A stretch of 64,000 nucleotides of DNA from Mesorhizobium sp. GTDB taxonomy: Bacteria > Pseudomonadota > Alphaproteobacteria > Rhizobiales > Rhizobiaceae. Position numbers and translations under genes: made by a program. Below are positions 52,074 through 60,011 of this stretch, one piece after another; positions within the stretch are counted from its first letter, which is position 1, and each line of letters opens with the position of its first letter. Under the pieces are notes generated by a model. That model did no database searches, was not told the DNA's origin, and saw only the letters and a list, made by a program, of their open reading frames with translations. The stretch lies in NCBI GenBank assembly GCA_004020545.1, contig SAQE01000007.1, forward strand, positions 1 to 64,000. Direction: 5' to 3'.

Positions 52074-54221
52074 ATGAACTCGAATTTTAGTCGTTTGGCC
52101 CAAGCCACCGCTATGAACTTGCTCTGGACGTCGGCGAACGAAGGCATGTGGATGCCGGCCCAGATTACGGAACTTGGCGCGGCCATGCGCGCGAATGGAC
52201 TCCAGCTTGATCCCGCGCAGCTCAGCCGTCTAGACACTGCCCCGCTCAACGCGATCGTATCACTGGGCGGATGTTCAGCTTCCTTCGTCAGTCCGCAAGG
52301 ACTGGTTGCGACCAACCGTCACTGCGTGCTGGAATCGATCCAGTACAACAGCAAGGAGAGTCAAGACTATCTCACCAAGGGATTTCTAGCGAAAAGCCTT
52401 GGTGAAGAATTACCCGCGGTGCCCGGCAGCCGCATCTATGTGATCGAGGATATCCGTGATGTGACCGCCGACATGCTCAAGGGCGTATCGGACAAGCTGA
52501 ACGGCTTTGCCCGCTATGAGCGGCTCGACAGGAACCGGAAGGCGCTGATCGCCGCATGTGAAGAACAGCCCAATCGCCGCTGCGACGTGGAGTCCTATTA
52601 TGGCGGCGCCTCCTACTATCTCCAGCAGAAGCTCGAAATTCAGGACGTGCGCCTAGTCTATGCGCCCGCGCTCGGCATCGGTAACTTCGGCGGCGAAACG
52701 GACAATTGGACGTGGCCGCGCCACACAGGCGACTTCGGTTTTTACCGCGCTTATGTCGCTCCTGATGGTTCCTCCCGGCCTTATGCGCGCGACAACGTGC
52801 CCTACCGGCCGAAGAGCTGGCTGCGCATTGCCTCTAAAGGCGTGCAAGACGGCGATTTCGTCATGGTCGTCGGCTTTCCCGGAGAAACCAATCGGTTCCG
52901 CACGGCGGATGAAGTACGGTTCAATTTCGCGCGGTACGAACCGCTGTTGCAGCATTTGCTGTCGGATTATGCGGCCCAGATAAACCAAACCACGGCAGGC
53001 AATCGAGAAGCGCAGATCCGCTACGCCTCCATCCTGCAAGGCGTGGAAAACTACAAGAAGAAGTTGGCGGGCGATCTCGCCGGGGCCAATGCGATCGGGC
53101 TCGACGTGCGCAAGGCGATCGAGGAGAAAGCTTATCTCGACTGGGTCGCCGACGATCCCGCGCGGCAGGCGCGCTATGGCGCAGCGATCGGCGAACTGGG
53201 CGCCATGGTGGACGAGAATAGCCAGGCCTCGCTCGAGGGGCTGCGCCAGGCGCTGCTGAACCGCGCGCAAATGCTCTCATCCGCGCGCACTCTGTATCGC
53301 TGGGCCAAGGAGCACGAGAAGCTCGATGAAGACCGCGAACGCGGCTTTCAGGATCGTGACCGTAACCAGACCGTGGATCAACTGACGCAGATCGAACGCG
53401 GTTACCTGCCCGACATCGATCGCAAGCTATTTGAGGCCGCGCTCGATGAATATCGCCGGCTAGACGCAAAGGACCGCGATACTGCGTTCGAAACGGCTCT
53501 GGACCAAATCGGCCTTGACCGACTTTATGCAGAAACCAAACTCGCCGACACGGCCACGCGGCTCGGCTGGCTCGACAAGCGGGCTGCTGCCTTCGAGGCG
53601 TCGGACGATCCTTTCATCAAGCTGGCGGTCGCGCTCTATCCCGGCGACATAGCTGCGGAGCGCGCGGCGAAGGACCGCGCTGGCCGAGCGCAGGCGGCGC
53701 GCGCGACTTATATGCAGGGCCTGCGCGCCTACTGGCAGGCGATTGGCCGGCCGGTGTATCCCGACGCGAATGGATCGCTGCGCATCACCTGGGGCAAGGT
53801 GTCGGGGCGAACACGCGACGGGCAGATCTGGACGCCATTCACCACGGCTGAGGGACTTCTGGCCAAGCACACTGGCAAGGGCGAGTTTGATGCGCCCGCC
53901 GCCGCCGTCGCTGCGATCCGGGCCAAGAATTATGGCCCCTATGTCGCGCCGGAGCTGGGCACTTTGCCGGTCGACTTCATGTCCACGGTCGACATTACCA
54001 ATGGCAATAGCGGCTCGGCCACGCTGAATGGGCGCGGCGAGTTCGTCGGTCTCGCCTTTGATGGCACGCTCGATGGAGTGATCTCCGATTGGGCATATGC
54101 CGCAGACCGCAGTCGAAGCATCCATGTCGACAGTCGCTTCATGCTTTGGACCATGGACAAGATTGACGGCGCTGCCTGGTTGCTCAAGGAGATGGGAGTG
54201 CTGCCGGCGTCGCGTTCATGA
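52074..54221 (+). CDS. S46-family dipeptidyl-peptidase (DPP7/DPP11-like)
   Basis: S46 peptidases are serine exopeptidases that remove dipeptides from peptide N-termini, usually in the periplasm. The 715-residue protein has EGMWMPAQ near the start (residues 23-30), the histidine of the triad in VATNRHCVLESIQ (His83), the aspartate in WPRHTGDFGFYRAYV (about residue 221), and the serine in TNGNSGSATLNGRGE (Ser646), then VDSRFMLWTMDKI near the end. Start at 52074 is chosen by family alignment; the upstream frame to 51909 is unconserved. A standard signal peptide is not obvious. Its promoter features (NifA sites, sigma-54 motif) indicate expression during nitrogen fixation, where it may process or degrade peptides. 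Confidence 0.88.
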   Translation: MNSNFSRLAQATAMNLLWTSANEGMWMPAQITELGAAMRANGLQLDPAQLSRLDTAPLNAIVSLGGCSASFVSPQGLVATNRHCVLESIQYNSKESQDYLTKGFLAKSLGEELPAVPGSRIYVIEDIRDVTADMLKGVSDKLNGFARYERLDRNRKALIAACEEQPNRRCDVESYYGGASYYLQQKLEIQDVRLVYAPALGIGNFGGETDNWTWPRHTGDFGFYRAYVAPDGSSRPYARDNVPYRPKSWLRIASKGVQDGDFVMVVGFPGETNRFRTADEVRFNFARYEPLLQHLLSDYAAQINQTTAGNREAQIRYASILQGVENYKKKLAGDLAGANAIGLDVRKAIEEKAYLDWVADDPARQARYGAAIGELGAMVDENSQASLEGLRQALLNRAQMLSSARTLYRWAKEHEKLDEDRERGFQDRDRNQTVDQLTQIERGYLPDIDRKLFEAALDEYRRLDAKDRDTAFETALDQIGLDRLYAETKLADTATRLGWLDKRAAAFEASDDPFIKLAVALYPGDIAAERAAKDRAGRAQAARATYMQGLRAYWQAIGRPVYPDANGSLRITWGKVSGRTRDGQIWTPFTTAEGLLAKHTGKGEFDAPAAAVAAIRAKNYGPYVAPELGTLPVDFMSTVDITNGNSGSATLNGRGEFVGLAFDGTLDGVISDWAYAADRSRSIHVDSRFMLWTMDKIDGAAWLLKEMGVLPASRS

Positions 54222-54379
54222 GCGGGGTAGTCTGGCGGTAGGCGGCCTGTCGGCGTCATACCTCCACAAATCCCCCTTGGAATTTTAGACAAATCCCGTG
54301 TGGAAGCGCCGCCTCAGCCGGTCTTGCAGCGCCTGCCGGTCGGCGACGAGGTCGTCGCAGCGACCCGGCGCCGCTGCCC

Positions 54380-54830
54380 GGCCATCAATTGTCCAATCGG
54401 CGCCCACGTGCCAACACAAACACGCCGCAGTCATAAGCATTCGGCTGTCGGGTCATGGGGGCTGCCTCGAAGGTGCCGTTCAGCACCCTTGCGAGCTGGT
54501 TTGCAGGCTCGTCGTTGTGGCCCTGTCCGGGAGGAGTCGTGGTGATAGGCGACCCGCTCCGGGTTGCGGCCATCAACGAGCAGCAGCGAGCAATGGGTGC
54601 TGTCGCTGGTACGATTGCCATTGCTCACTGGCACGAATAGGAAGTCGGCTGGGCCGACAGCTCGATTATAGATGACCTGCAATGTCTCTTGCGCGTTCTG
54701 CGACCCTGCGTAACGCATTTGATCCACCTCGCGGCCCAAGTTCCATGTTCCAGTCTGCCATTTATGCGACTTTCGAAGCACAAAAGGCGAACGTTGAGAG
54801 GGCGTTGTGTGTTTTCGACGTCAATAGGCC
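54380..54830 (-). pseudogene. C48 (Ulp1/SUMO-protease-like) type III effector, frameshifted
   Basis: One minus-strand frame reads LQVIYNRAVGPADFLFVPVS and THCSLLLVDGRNPERV (54550-54600), the histidine region of Ulp1-like proteases with HC where HW is usual. After a frame change near 54540 the next reads GHNDEPANQLARVLNGTFEA and MTRQPNAYDCGVFV (54419-54449), containing the QxxxxDCG catalytic cysteine motif. Proteases of this kind are rhizobial type III effectors (NopD type). The N-terminal part is unclear and the frame is broken. Confidence 0.65.
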
Positions 54831-54945
54831 GTGCCCATTCCGCAGTTCCGCGAGCATTAGCAATGGCTGGAAACTGTGATTGATCGGAGAAGACTTGAGA
54901 AGGCGCTGGGACTGCCAAGGCGAAATTCCCAGGCTCTTCACTCAT

Positions 54946-55658
54946 CTAACTTGTAGCAGAGCAATGATTCAGAACACCAACAGCCAATCGCACTAAGCTG
55001 AGGTTATAGAGCAGCCCCTGTCTTGGTCGCTTGCGAACGGTTTTGCGATCCGAGGGCTCAAAGTTGTCGTCACCAACGCCCCAGTCCCACCTTCGTCGCC
55101 AGCTCCTCGCGAAGGTCTCGCATATCGTCCGCGATTGCATCGGCGGTGCCCGTTTCATCCAAAGCCCGATAGAGTTTCTCAGCTTCCTCATAGGCCCAGA
55201 GAACCCGCGCGGAACGCGTCGTTTTCGTCCATCCTGGGTCTCACCTGGGTTGATCGCTAACATTCGACGTTTATAATTGTGCATAGTTTGTCTACAGCGC
55301 TTCGATCGCGCTACCGTATATCAAAATAGAAGCGCCAAGATCACGTCGGAGTCGAGATCACTTTACCTGCATCTCACGCGGATTTATCGAGGCGAGTCGT
55401 GGTCGCTTACAATGTTGTCCACCGCGAAGCGTTCGAAAAGATCGGACCGTTCTGTCTAAATGACGTCAAACGACGCTGAATCGCTATCGTAGAAGCAGTG
55501 TCCCATCACCAATCGCCAATTTTACCTTGCCGTCCGTTTGTCAATACAGTCTACATCTTGGATTTTTGGCCTGTAAACAGAATGCTTGCCTGAATGAAAT
55601 CAGCTAGCATCTGTCTTTCGGTGTGCTATGATAGCTTTGCCAAAAAATGGAGACTCCT
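54946..55658. other. Intergenic region upstream of the peptide operon, with one small relic
   Basis: At about 55085-55260 the minus strand reads RVLWAYEEAEKLYRALDETG and DDMRDLREELATKVGLGRW with a stop, the end of a small helical hypothetical protein. The right part, AT-rich compared with its surroundings, should hold the promoter of the RiPP operon. I see no TGT-N10-ACA site (the nearest, 55540-55556, has 11 bases between) and no convincing sigma-54 motif. Confidence 0.45.
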
Positions 55659-55853
55659 ATGTCGAATCCCAATCCACAGGAGGCTCCCGCCTCTGTCACC
55701 GTCCCGAATCGCGATGTCCGCGCAGCGCTGCTGCGGGGCCGCCTGGCCAATCCGGCGCTGCAGCGTCTGCAGGGGCGCGTCCTGTCCCAGGCGGAGCCCA
55801 GCGATGTCATCACCAGCTATGACAGGATGCACCACCGCCACAGCCGGTCATGA
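55659..55853 (+). CDS. RiPP precursor peptide with Tyr/His/Arg-rich core
   Basis: The 64-residue peptide starts MSNPNPQEAPASVTVPN, continues through a helical leader (RDVRAALLRGRLANPALQRL then QGRVLSQAEPSDVI) and ends in the core TSYDRMHHRHSRS. The ATG at 55659 is chosen because GGAG lies six bases upstream; an ATG four codons earlier is possible. The stop overlaps the start of the radical SAM gene (ATGA). An aromatic and His-rich C-terminus next to an FxsB-type radical SAM enzyme is the pattern of triceptide (three-residue cyclophane) precursors acting on Tyr and His. The three arginines in the core fit the arginase-like neighbour. No cysteine is present. Confidence 0.85.
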   Translation: MSNPNPQEAPASVTVPNRDVRAALLRGRLANPALQRLQGRVLSQAEPSDVITSYDRMHHRHSRS

Positions 55854-58069
55854 CAGTTAGCGAGGCGCCTCCCCGGATTACATCGTTCCTGGTCAAGGTC
55901 GCCTCGCGCTGCAACCTCGATTGCGACTATTGCTACGTTTATCATCACGCCGACCAATCCTGGCGCTCCATGCCAAAATTGCTGTCGGCGGATGATCGTT
56001 TTGCTTTTGTGGAAAGGCTGGCGACGTATTTGTCGGAAGAATCAATCAAGCGCTGTACGGTGATTTTCCACGGCGGGGAGCCTTTGCTGGCTGGCGTCGA
56101 AACGCTTGTGGCCTTTGCCGACCAGATCCGGGCAGCCACGCCCTCATCGGTCGATATCGGGGTGCAGACCAATGGCCTCTTGTTGAGCGAAGCCGCGCTC
56201 ACCGCGTTCGAGGCTGCAGACATCAGCATCTCGCTCAGCCTGGACGGGCCGAAATACGCCAATGACAAACATCGGAACTCGAAAAAGGGCCGTTCCAGCT
56301 TCGAGCGCGTCCAGGAAGCGCTCGGGCGGCTGAAACGGCATTCGAAGATTTTCGCAGGAGTGATTGCCGTCATCGACCCGACCACGCCCGCAGAAGACCT
56401 CCTGGCGTTTTTTGCCGCGCATGATGTGCCCAAGCTCGACTTCCTGCTGCCGGACGCGCACCATTTGCGACCGCCGGCCGGTCGAAGCGAGCAACCTGAT
56501 TTGTACGAAGCCTGGCTTTGTCACGCCTTCGATGTCTGGCTCGACGATTACCCCCAGCTGCCCATACGCACATTCGAGGCTTTGCTCGACGCGGTCGCGG
56601 GGCTGCCCTCGAGTACCGACGCCTTCGGCTTGGGCGATGTCAGCCTTATCGGGATAGAAACCGATGGCAGCTATCATGATTTGGACGTGCTGAAAGTCAC
56701 AAAGGATGGCGCAACGCGAATTGGCGGCGCCGTGACAGACACTGCGATTTCATCGATCGCTTCATCCGATCACCTGGCTGCTCACAGACAATTGCTGAGT
56801 AAGCCTGGTCTCAGTGTCACATGCCAGGAATGCGCGATTGTCGATATTTGCGGTGGCGGTTCGCTCCCACACCGCTATGGCGCCAACGGTTTTGACAACC
56901 CGACCGTCTACTGCGGAGAAATGACCGCGCTGGTCGCGCATATTCGGAGGCGGGTCCAAGGTTTGCTCGACAGCAGTGCTCGACCAGCACAAGCGCTCTC
57001 CGACGCCTTCAGGTTTGACCGATACGAATCGGCAGAGTTCGGCGCGGAGGAGATGGCGCATCTGTGCGCAGCCTCGCGTCAGGCGTTGCAAAGCGAGTTT
57101 CTTGAAGCCGCGCGTTTTCTGCCGCCGGACGAATTTGAAAAGGTGGCAGATCTCGGCGTGACGGACCCGGAACGGCTGGCGGAACTTTGCCAGCAGCCTG
57201 GAGCGGTCGCATGGCAGAGAACCCTGTCCTCCCAGAATTTGGGGCGGGTTGTGCATACGGTGGATGGGCAACCCCTGTCGGCGGACGCGGATTATCTCGG
57301 CGAGATGCTCGATCGGCCTGCAGACAAATTGTCCGCTCTGGCGGTTGCCCGGGAGGACAGTTGGCTACGCAAACCGTTCGGCGACGCCATTTATTTCGAG
57401 ACCGAGGCTGCGGCCGCGCAGGCGCGGCCGGTTGTCGAGGAGGCGCTGCAGATCGTTGAGGCGTGGCGTCCAGCGCTGGCGGCTGAAATCCGCATGGCCT
57501 GCCGCGCCGTTCAATTTGTTCGCGATCCGCTCGCCCATCCCGAAAAAATTGTCTCCTTCAGCGACAATACAGTGCCAGGGGCCCTTTACGTGTCCGTCTG
57601 GCAAGGAGACCGGCTGATCGACCCTTACGATTTGGCCGACTCCTTGATCCACGAGCATCGCCATCAGAAGCTCTATCTTCTGGAACGCATCTCCCCAACA
57701 GTAGAGCCGACCGAAATGCGGGTCGTCTCGCCTTGGCGTGAGGATTTGCGTCCCCCCTCGGGACTCCTGCATGCCGTCTTCGTATTTGTCGAGCTGCGCC
57801 GGTTTTGGGAGTTTGTCCGCCAGGACGGACCGGCGCGCCTGCACAATCGGGCGGTCAACCAGATAAGGGACACTGATGAACATCTCGCTGAAGCGTTCGC
57901 GACGCTTTTGAGCTGCCCGCTAACGCAGACCGGCCGCTCCCTGACCGAGGTTCTGAAGAAAGCCTCCGAGCCGGCGCTTTGGCGGCGTGAACAGGTTGCA
58001 TCTTCCTGTCGACCGCTTGCCGGCCTCGCCATCGGGACGACACGCCGCACTTCGCGACTATTTCTGTGA
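55850..58069 (+). CDS. FxsB-like radical SAM/SPASM maturase fused to an HExxH hydroxylase-type domain
   Basis: The 739-residue protein has two parts. Residues 1-370 are a radical SAM/SPASM peptide maturase: CNLDCDYCYVYHHADQSW with the 4Fe-4S cysteines at 21, 25 and 28, HGGEPLL (74-80), and SPASM cysteines at 325, 328, 334 and 355 (CQECAIVDICGGGSLPHRYG, YCGEM). CYVYHHADQSW is the signature of the FxsB group that makes Cbeta-aryl cyclophane links. Residues about 380-739 carry HEHRH (601-605) in LADSLIHEHRHQKLYLLE, as in HExxH-type putative peptide-modification (2-oxoglutarate beta-hydroxylase type) domains that are fused to or encoded near FxsB proteins. It overlaps the precursor by four bases and the next gene by 83. 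Confidence 0.9.
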   Translation: MTVSEAPPRITSFLVKVASRCNLDCDYCYVYHHADQSWRSMPKLLSADDRFAFVERLATYLSEESIKRCTVIFHGGEPLLAGVETLVAFADQIRAATPSSVDIGVQTNGLLLSEAALTAFEAADISISLSLDGPKYANDKHRNSKKGRSSFERVQEALGRLKRHSKIFAGVIAVIDPTTPAEDLLAFFAAHDVPKLDFLLPDAHHLRPPAGRSEQPDLYEAWLCHAFDVWLDDYPQLPIRTFEALLDAVAGLPSSTDAFGLGDVSLIGIETDGSYHDLDVLKVTKDGATRIGGAVTDTAISSIASSDHLAAHRQLLSKPGLSVTCQECAIVDICGGGSLPHRYGANGFDNPTVYCGEMTALVAHIRRRVQGLLDSSARPAQALSDAFRFDRYESAEFGAEEMAHLCAASRQALQSEFLEAARFLPPDEFEKVADLGVTDPERLAELCQQPGAVAWQRTLSSQNLGRVVHTVDGQPLSADADYLGEMLDRPADKLSALAVAREDSWLRKPFGDAIYFETEAAAAQARPVVEEALQIVEAWRPALAAEIRMACRAVQFVRDPLAHPEKIVSFSDNTVPGALYVSVWQGDRLIDPYDLADSLIHEHRHQKLYLLERISPTVEPTEMRVVSPWREDLRPPSGLLHAVFVFVELRRFWEFVRQDGPARLHNRAVNQIRDTDEHLAEAFATLLSCPLTQTGRSLTEVLKKASEPALWRREQVASSCRPLAGLAIGTTRRTSRLFL

Positions 58070-58991
58070 CAAGGACGCCCGCGCCGTCCGGGAGGATGCC
58101 GGCTGGCGACTCACCCTGGCCTGGCCCGACGGGATCGATCGACATGTCGATCCGGGACTTGATAAGGGTCTGGCCTGGTGGGGTGGAAACATCACCCGGC
58201 CAACCATGGCCACGGCACGCCGCCGCGGCGGCAACGTCTTGAGCGCCCTCTACGACAGCTGGACCCTTCACAGCTGGAGCGAGCGCGTCCAGGAACTGGG
58301 CATCGGTGCTCAGGAGGAGGTGCTTGTCCTCCACGTCGACGATCACCGGGATCTCGCCAGCCCCCGGCTATTTGAGGAAAATGGCCAGTGGGTGGATCCG
58401 ATCAGCGGGTCATCCTGTAGCCTCGACGACCCCGAAAGCATACGCGCGGCCATCGAAAGCGGCGCCATCGGGATGGGCAGTTTCCTGACCCCATTTCTGC
58501 ACGCTTTCCCGCGCACCGAGGTCCGCCACCTTTGCCAACCGCCGAAGATCCGATCGACCCAGGACTTTGCGATCGAACGGTATGAGCAGGCGGACGACCT
58601 GCTGGATCCTGGCCGCAAGCGGCCGGCAGTAAGGCTCGTTGCCTCCTCACGAGGGACAGGACCGGGCAGTTACCGCCTGACCCCCAATCTCGATGATTGG
58701 CTTGAGTTGCTGCCTGAGCGGCGAACCGTCCTCCACATCGATATGGATTTCTTCAACAACCGCTTTGACGGAGACACCGACTGGCAAAGCAGGGGCGATC
58801 TTCTCGATCCACCAATCGAGCGCATCCTGAGGCAAATCGATGGGCTTACGGCGGCGCTTGCTGGATCGACTGTCGGGGCCCAGCTGATCGATATTGTCGT
58901 CGCCTACTCACCGGGATTCTTCCCGGCCGAGTTCTGGGAGGCGGCCTCAGATAGGCTGATCCCGGGCCTGGAGCGCATCTATGAGCGCTAA
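57987..58991 (+). CDS. UPF0489-family protein, putative peptide arginase
   Basis: The protein (334 residues from GTG at 57987) has two arginase-like metal motifs: VLHVDDHRDLASP (His116, Asp118, Asp119, His120, Asp122) and VLHIDMDFFNNRFDGD (His250, Asp252, Asp254). Between them lies IGMGSFLTPFLHAFP, as in UPF0489 proteins. Members of this group act as peptide arginases (OspR in landornamide biosynthesis), turning Arg side chains of ribosomal peptides into ornithine. The adjacent precursor has three core arginines. The start is uncertain because it lies inside the radical SAM gene and has no clear ribosome binding site; the first about 45 residues are not needed for the motifs. Activity on this peptide is an inference. 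Confidence 0.75.
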   Translation: MNRLHLPVDRLPASPSGRHAALRDYFCDKDARAVREDAGWRLTLAWPDGIDRHVDPGLDKGLAWWGGNITRPTMATARRRGGNVLSALYDSWTLHSWSERVQELGIGAQEEVLVLHVDDHRDLASPRLFEENGQWVDPISGSSCSLDDPESIRAAIESGAIGMGSFLTPFLHAFPRTEVRHLCQPPKIRSTQDFAIERYEQADDLLDPGRKRPAVRLVASSRGTGPGSYRLTPNLDDWLELLPERRTVLHIDMDFFNNRFDGDTDWQSRGDLLDPPIERILRQIDGLTAALAGSTVGAQLIDIVVAYSPGFFPAEFWEAASDRLIPGLERIYER

Positions 58992-59448
58992 ATCCGCACC
59001 GAGGCCTGGCCCGCGCCGCAAGCCGAAGCGCCCGACACCCAAGCCCAAGCCCACAAAGGTCAAACCGAGCAGTGCGTTCGTGCAAGCCGATCAGGTGGTG
59101 CTCGTGCCTACCAAGGGGACGGCAAAACGCGGCGGTGGACCCGGTGGCGAAGCCTGGCGCATCGAGGCAGAAGGCAAGCGGGCCGGCGTGGTGTTCATCA
59201 ACCTTATCGACGAGGCGCCGGTCGGCCCGCATGCGTCCATACAAATATATCTCAACACACTGAACCAGGGGCGCCGCATCGGCAGGGTCGCTTACAAAAA
59301 GGCCTGTGAGGCGAGCCGTTACGATGTCATCTATGCCCATATGCGCAAATCCAACGAGGCTTCGCGCCGCGCCGCCGAAGAGGCAGGTTTCAAGGACGAT
59401 ACAAGACCGTCAATGATGCAACTTCTGCTCGTGTGGCGGCGCTCTTGA
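58981..59448 (+). CDS. GNAT acetyltransferase-like protein with Lys/Pro-rich N-terminus
   Basis: The first 35 residues are a basic low-complexity tail (PRPGPRRKPKRPTPKPKP, then TKVKPSSAF). The rest looks like a GNAT fold: IEAEGKRAGVVFINLIDEAP, IQIYLNTLNQGRRIGRVAYK (in the place of the usual acyl-CoA loop with RGRGIG), and YAHMRKSNEASRRAAEEAGF, the standard C-terminal GNAT helix. Length is 155 residues. It overlaps the previous stop by eleven bases and the next start by one. A role in acetylating the modified peptide, for example new ornithine amines, is a guess from context. Confidence 0.7.
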   Translation: MSAKSAPRPGPRRKPKRPTPKPKPTKVKPSSAFVQADQVVLVPTKGTAKRGGGPGGEAWRIEAEGKRAGVVFINLIDEAPVGPHASIQIYLNTLNQGRRIGRVAYKKACEASRYDVIYAHMRKSNEASRRAAEEAGFKDDTRPSMMQLLLVWRRS

Positions 59449-60011
59449 TGAGATTTTGGCCGCAATGGCTGAAGCCATCGGCGATGGTGGATCTGCGCCA
59501 AGTCATGCTTGACCTGAGGCCTGCCTTGCGCACGGAAATTAGCGGTGCGGTGGGCGAGGCGGAGCTTGGTCGCTGGGCGCGCCTGAATGGGCTCTATTAT
59601 TGTCGTGACAGCGATAATTTCATTGTCTTTTCAAAGCGGCCGGCTTTGGCCAGGCGGGTCTTGACCATCGACCAGACTGTTGGCGAGCACAGCGCCTGGC
59701 TGGGGCATTGGCTTGGCTATCCTCCTTGTTGCGTGCGCGCAGCGCGGCGGGTCGGTGAGAAGAACCTGGATTCATGGTCCAGGCAGTTGGCCAGCCGACA
59801 TCACGTCGGAAATTTTGCTTCTATCATGGTCGATGGGTATGCGGCGGGCCGCGCCCTTATCAGCCATATACCTTGCTCGCCTCACTGTTCTGCGTCACTG
59901 CGGCTGGCCTCCCAGCTGGTAAAACCGCATTCTCCTGCACAGCGGCCATCGACCCTGGCCAAATTGCGAGGCTTTCATGCAGACGGCCGTCGTCATTCCC
60001 TGCCTCAATGA
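59448..60011 (+). CDS. DUF483-like cysteine-containing protein
   Basis: The product of about 187 residues starts MRFWPQWLKPSAMVDLRQ. It holds two cysteine clusters, LGHWLGYPPCCVRAARRV (about residues 85-102) and SHIPCSPHCSASLRLA (about 138-153), the pattern of DUF483-type proteins (GYPxCC ... PCSxxC). The clusters could bind metal or an iron-sulfur centre. Function is not known to me; its place in a peptide-modification operon suggests a tailoring or partner role. ATG at 59448 shares one base with the preceding stop (TGATG). The C-terminus overlaps the glycosyltransferase start by 35 bases. Confidence 0.65.
   Translation: MRFWPQWLKPSAMVDLRQVMLDLRPALRTEISGAVGEAELGRWARLNGLYYCRDSDNFIVFSKRPALARRVLTIDQTVGEHSAWLGHWLGYPPCCVRAARRVGEKNLDSWSRQLASRHHVGNFASIMVDGYAAGRALISHIPCSPHCSASLRLASQLVKPHSPAQRPSTLAKLRGFHADGRRHSLPQ

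Noticed and set aside
55540-55556. TGT...ACA pattern upstream of the RiPP operon as a NifA site
   Set aside because: There are 11 bases between TGT and ACA instead of 10 and no sigma-54 motif follows.
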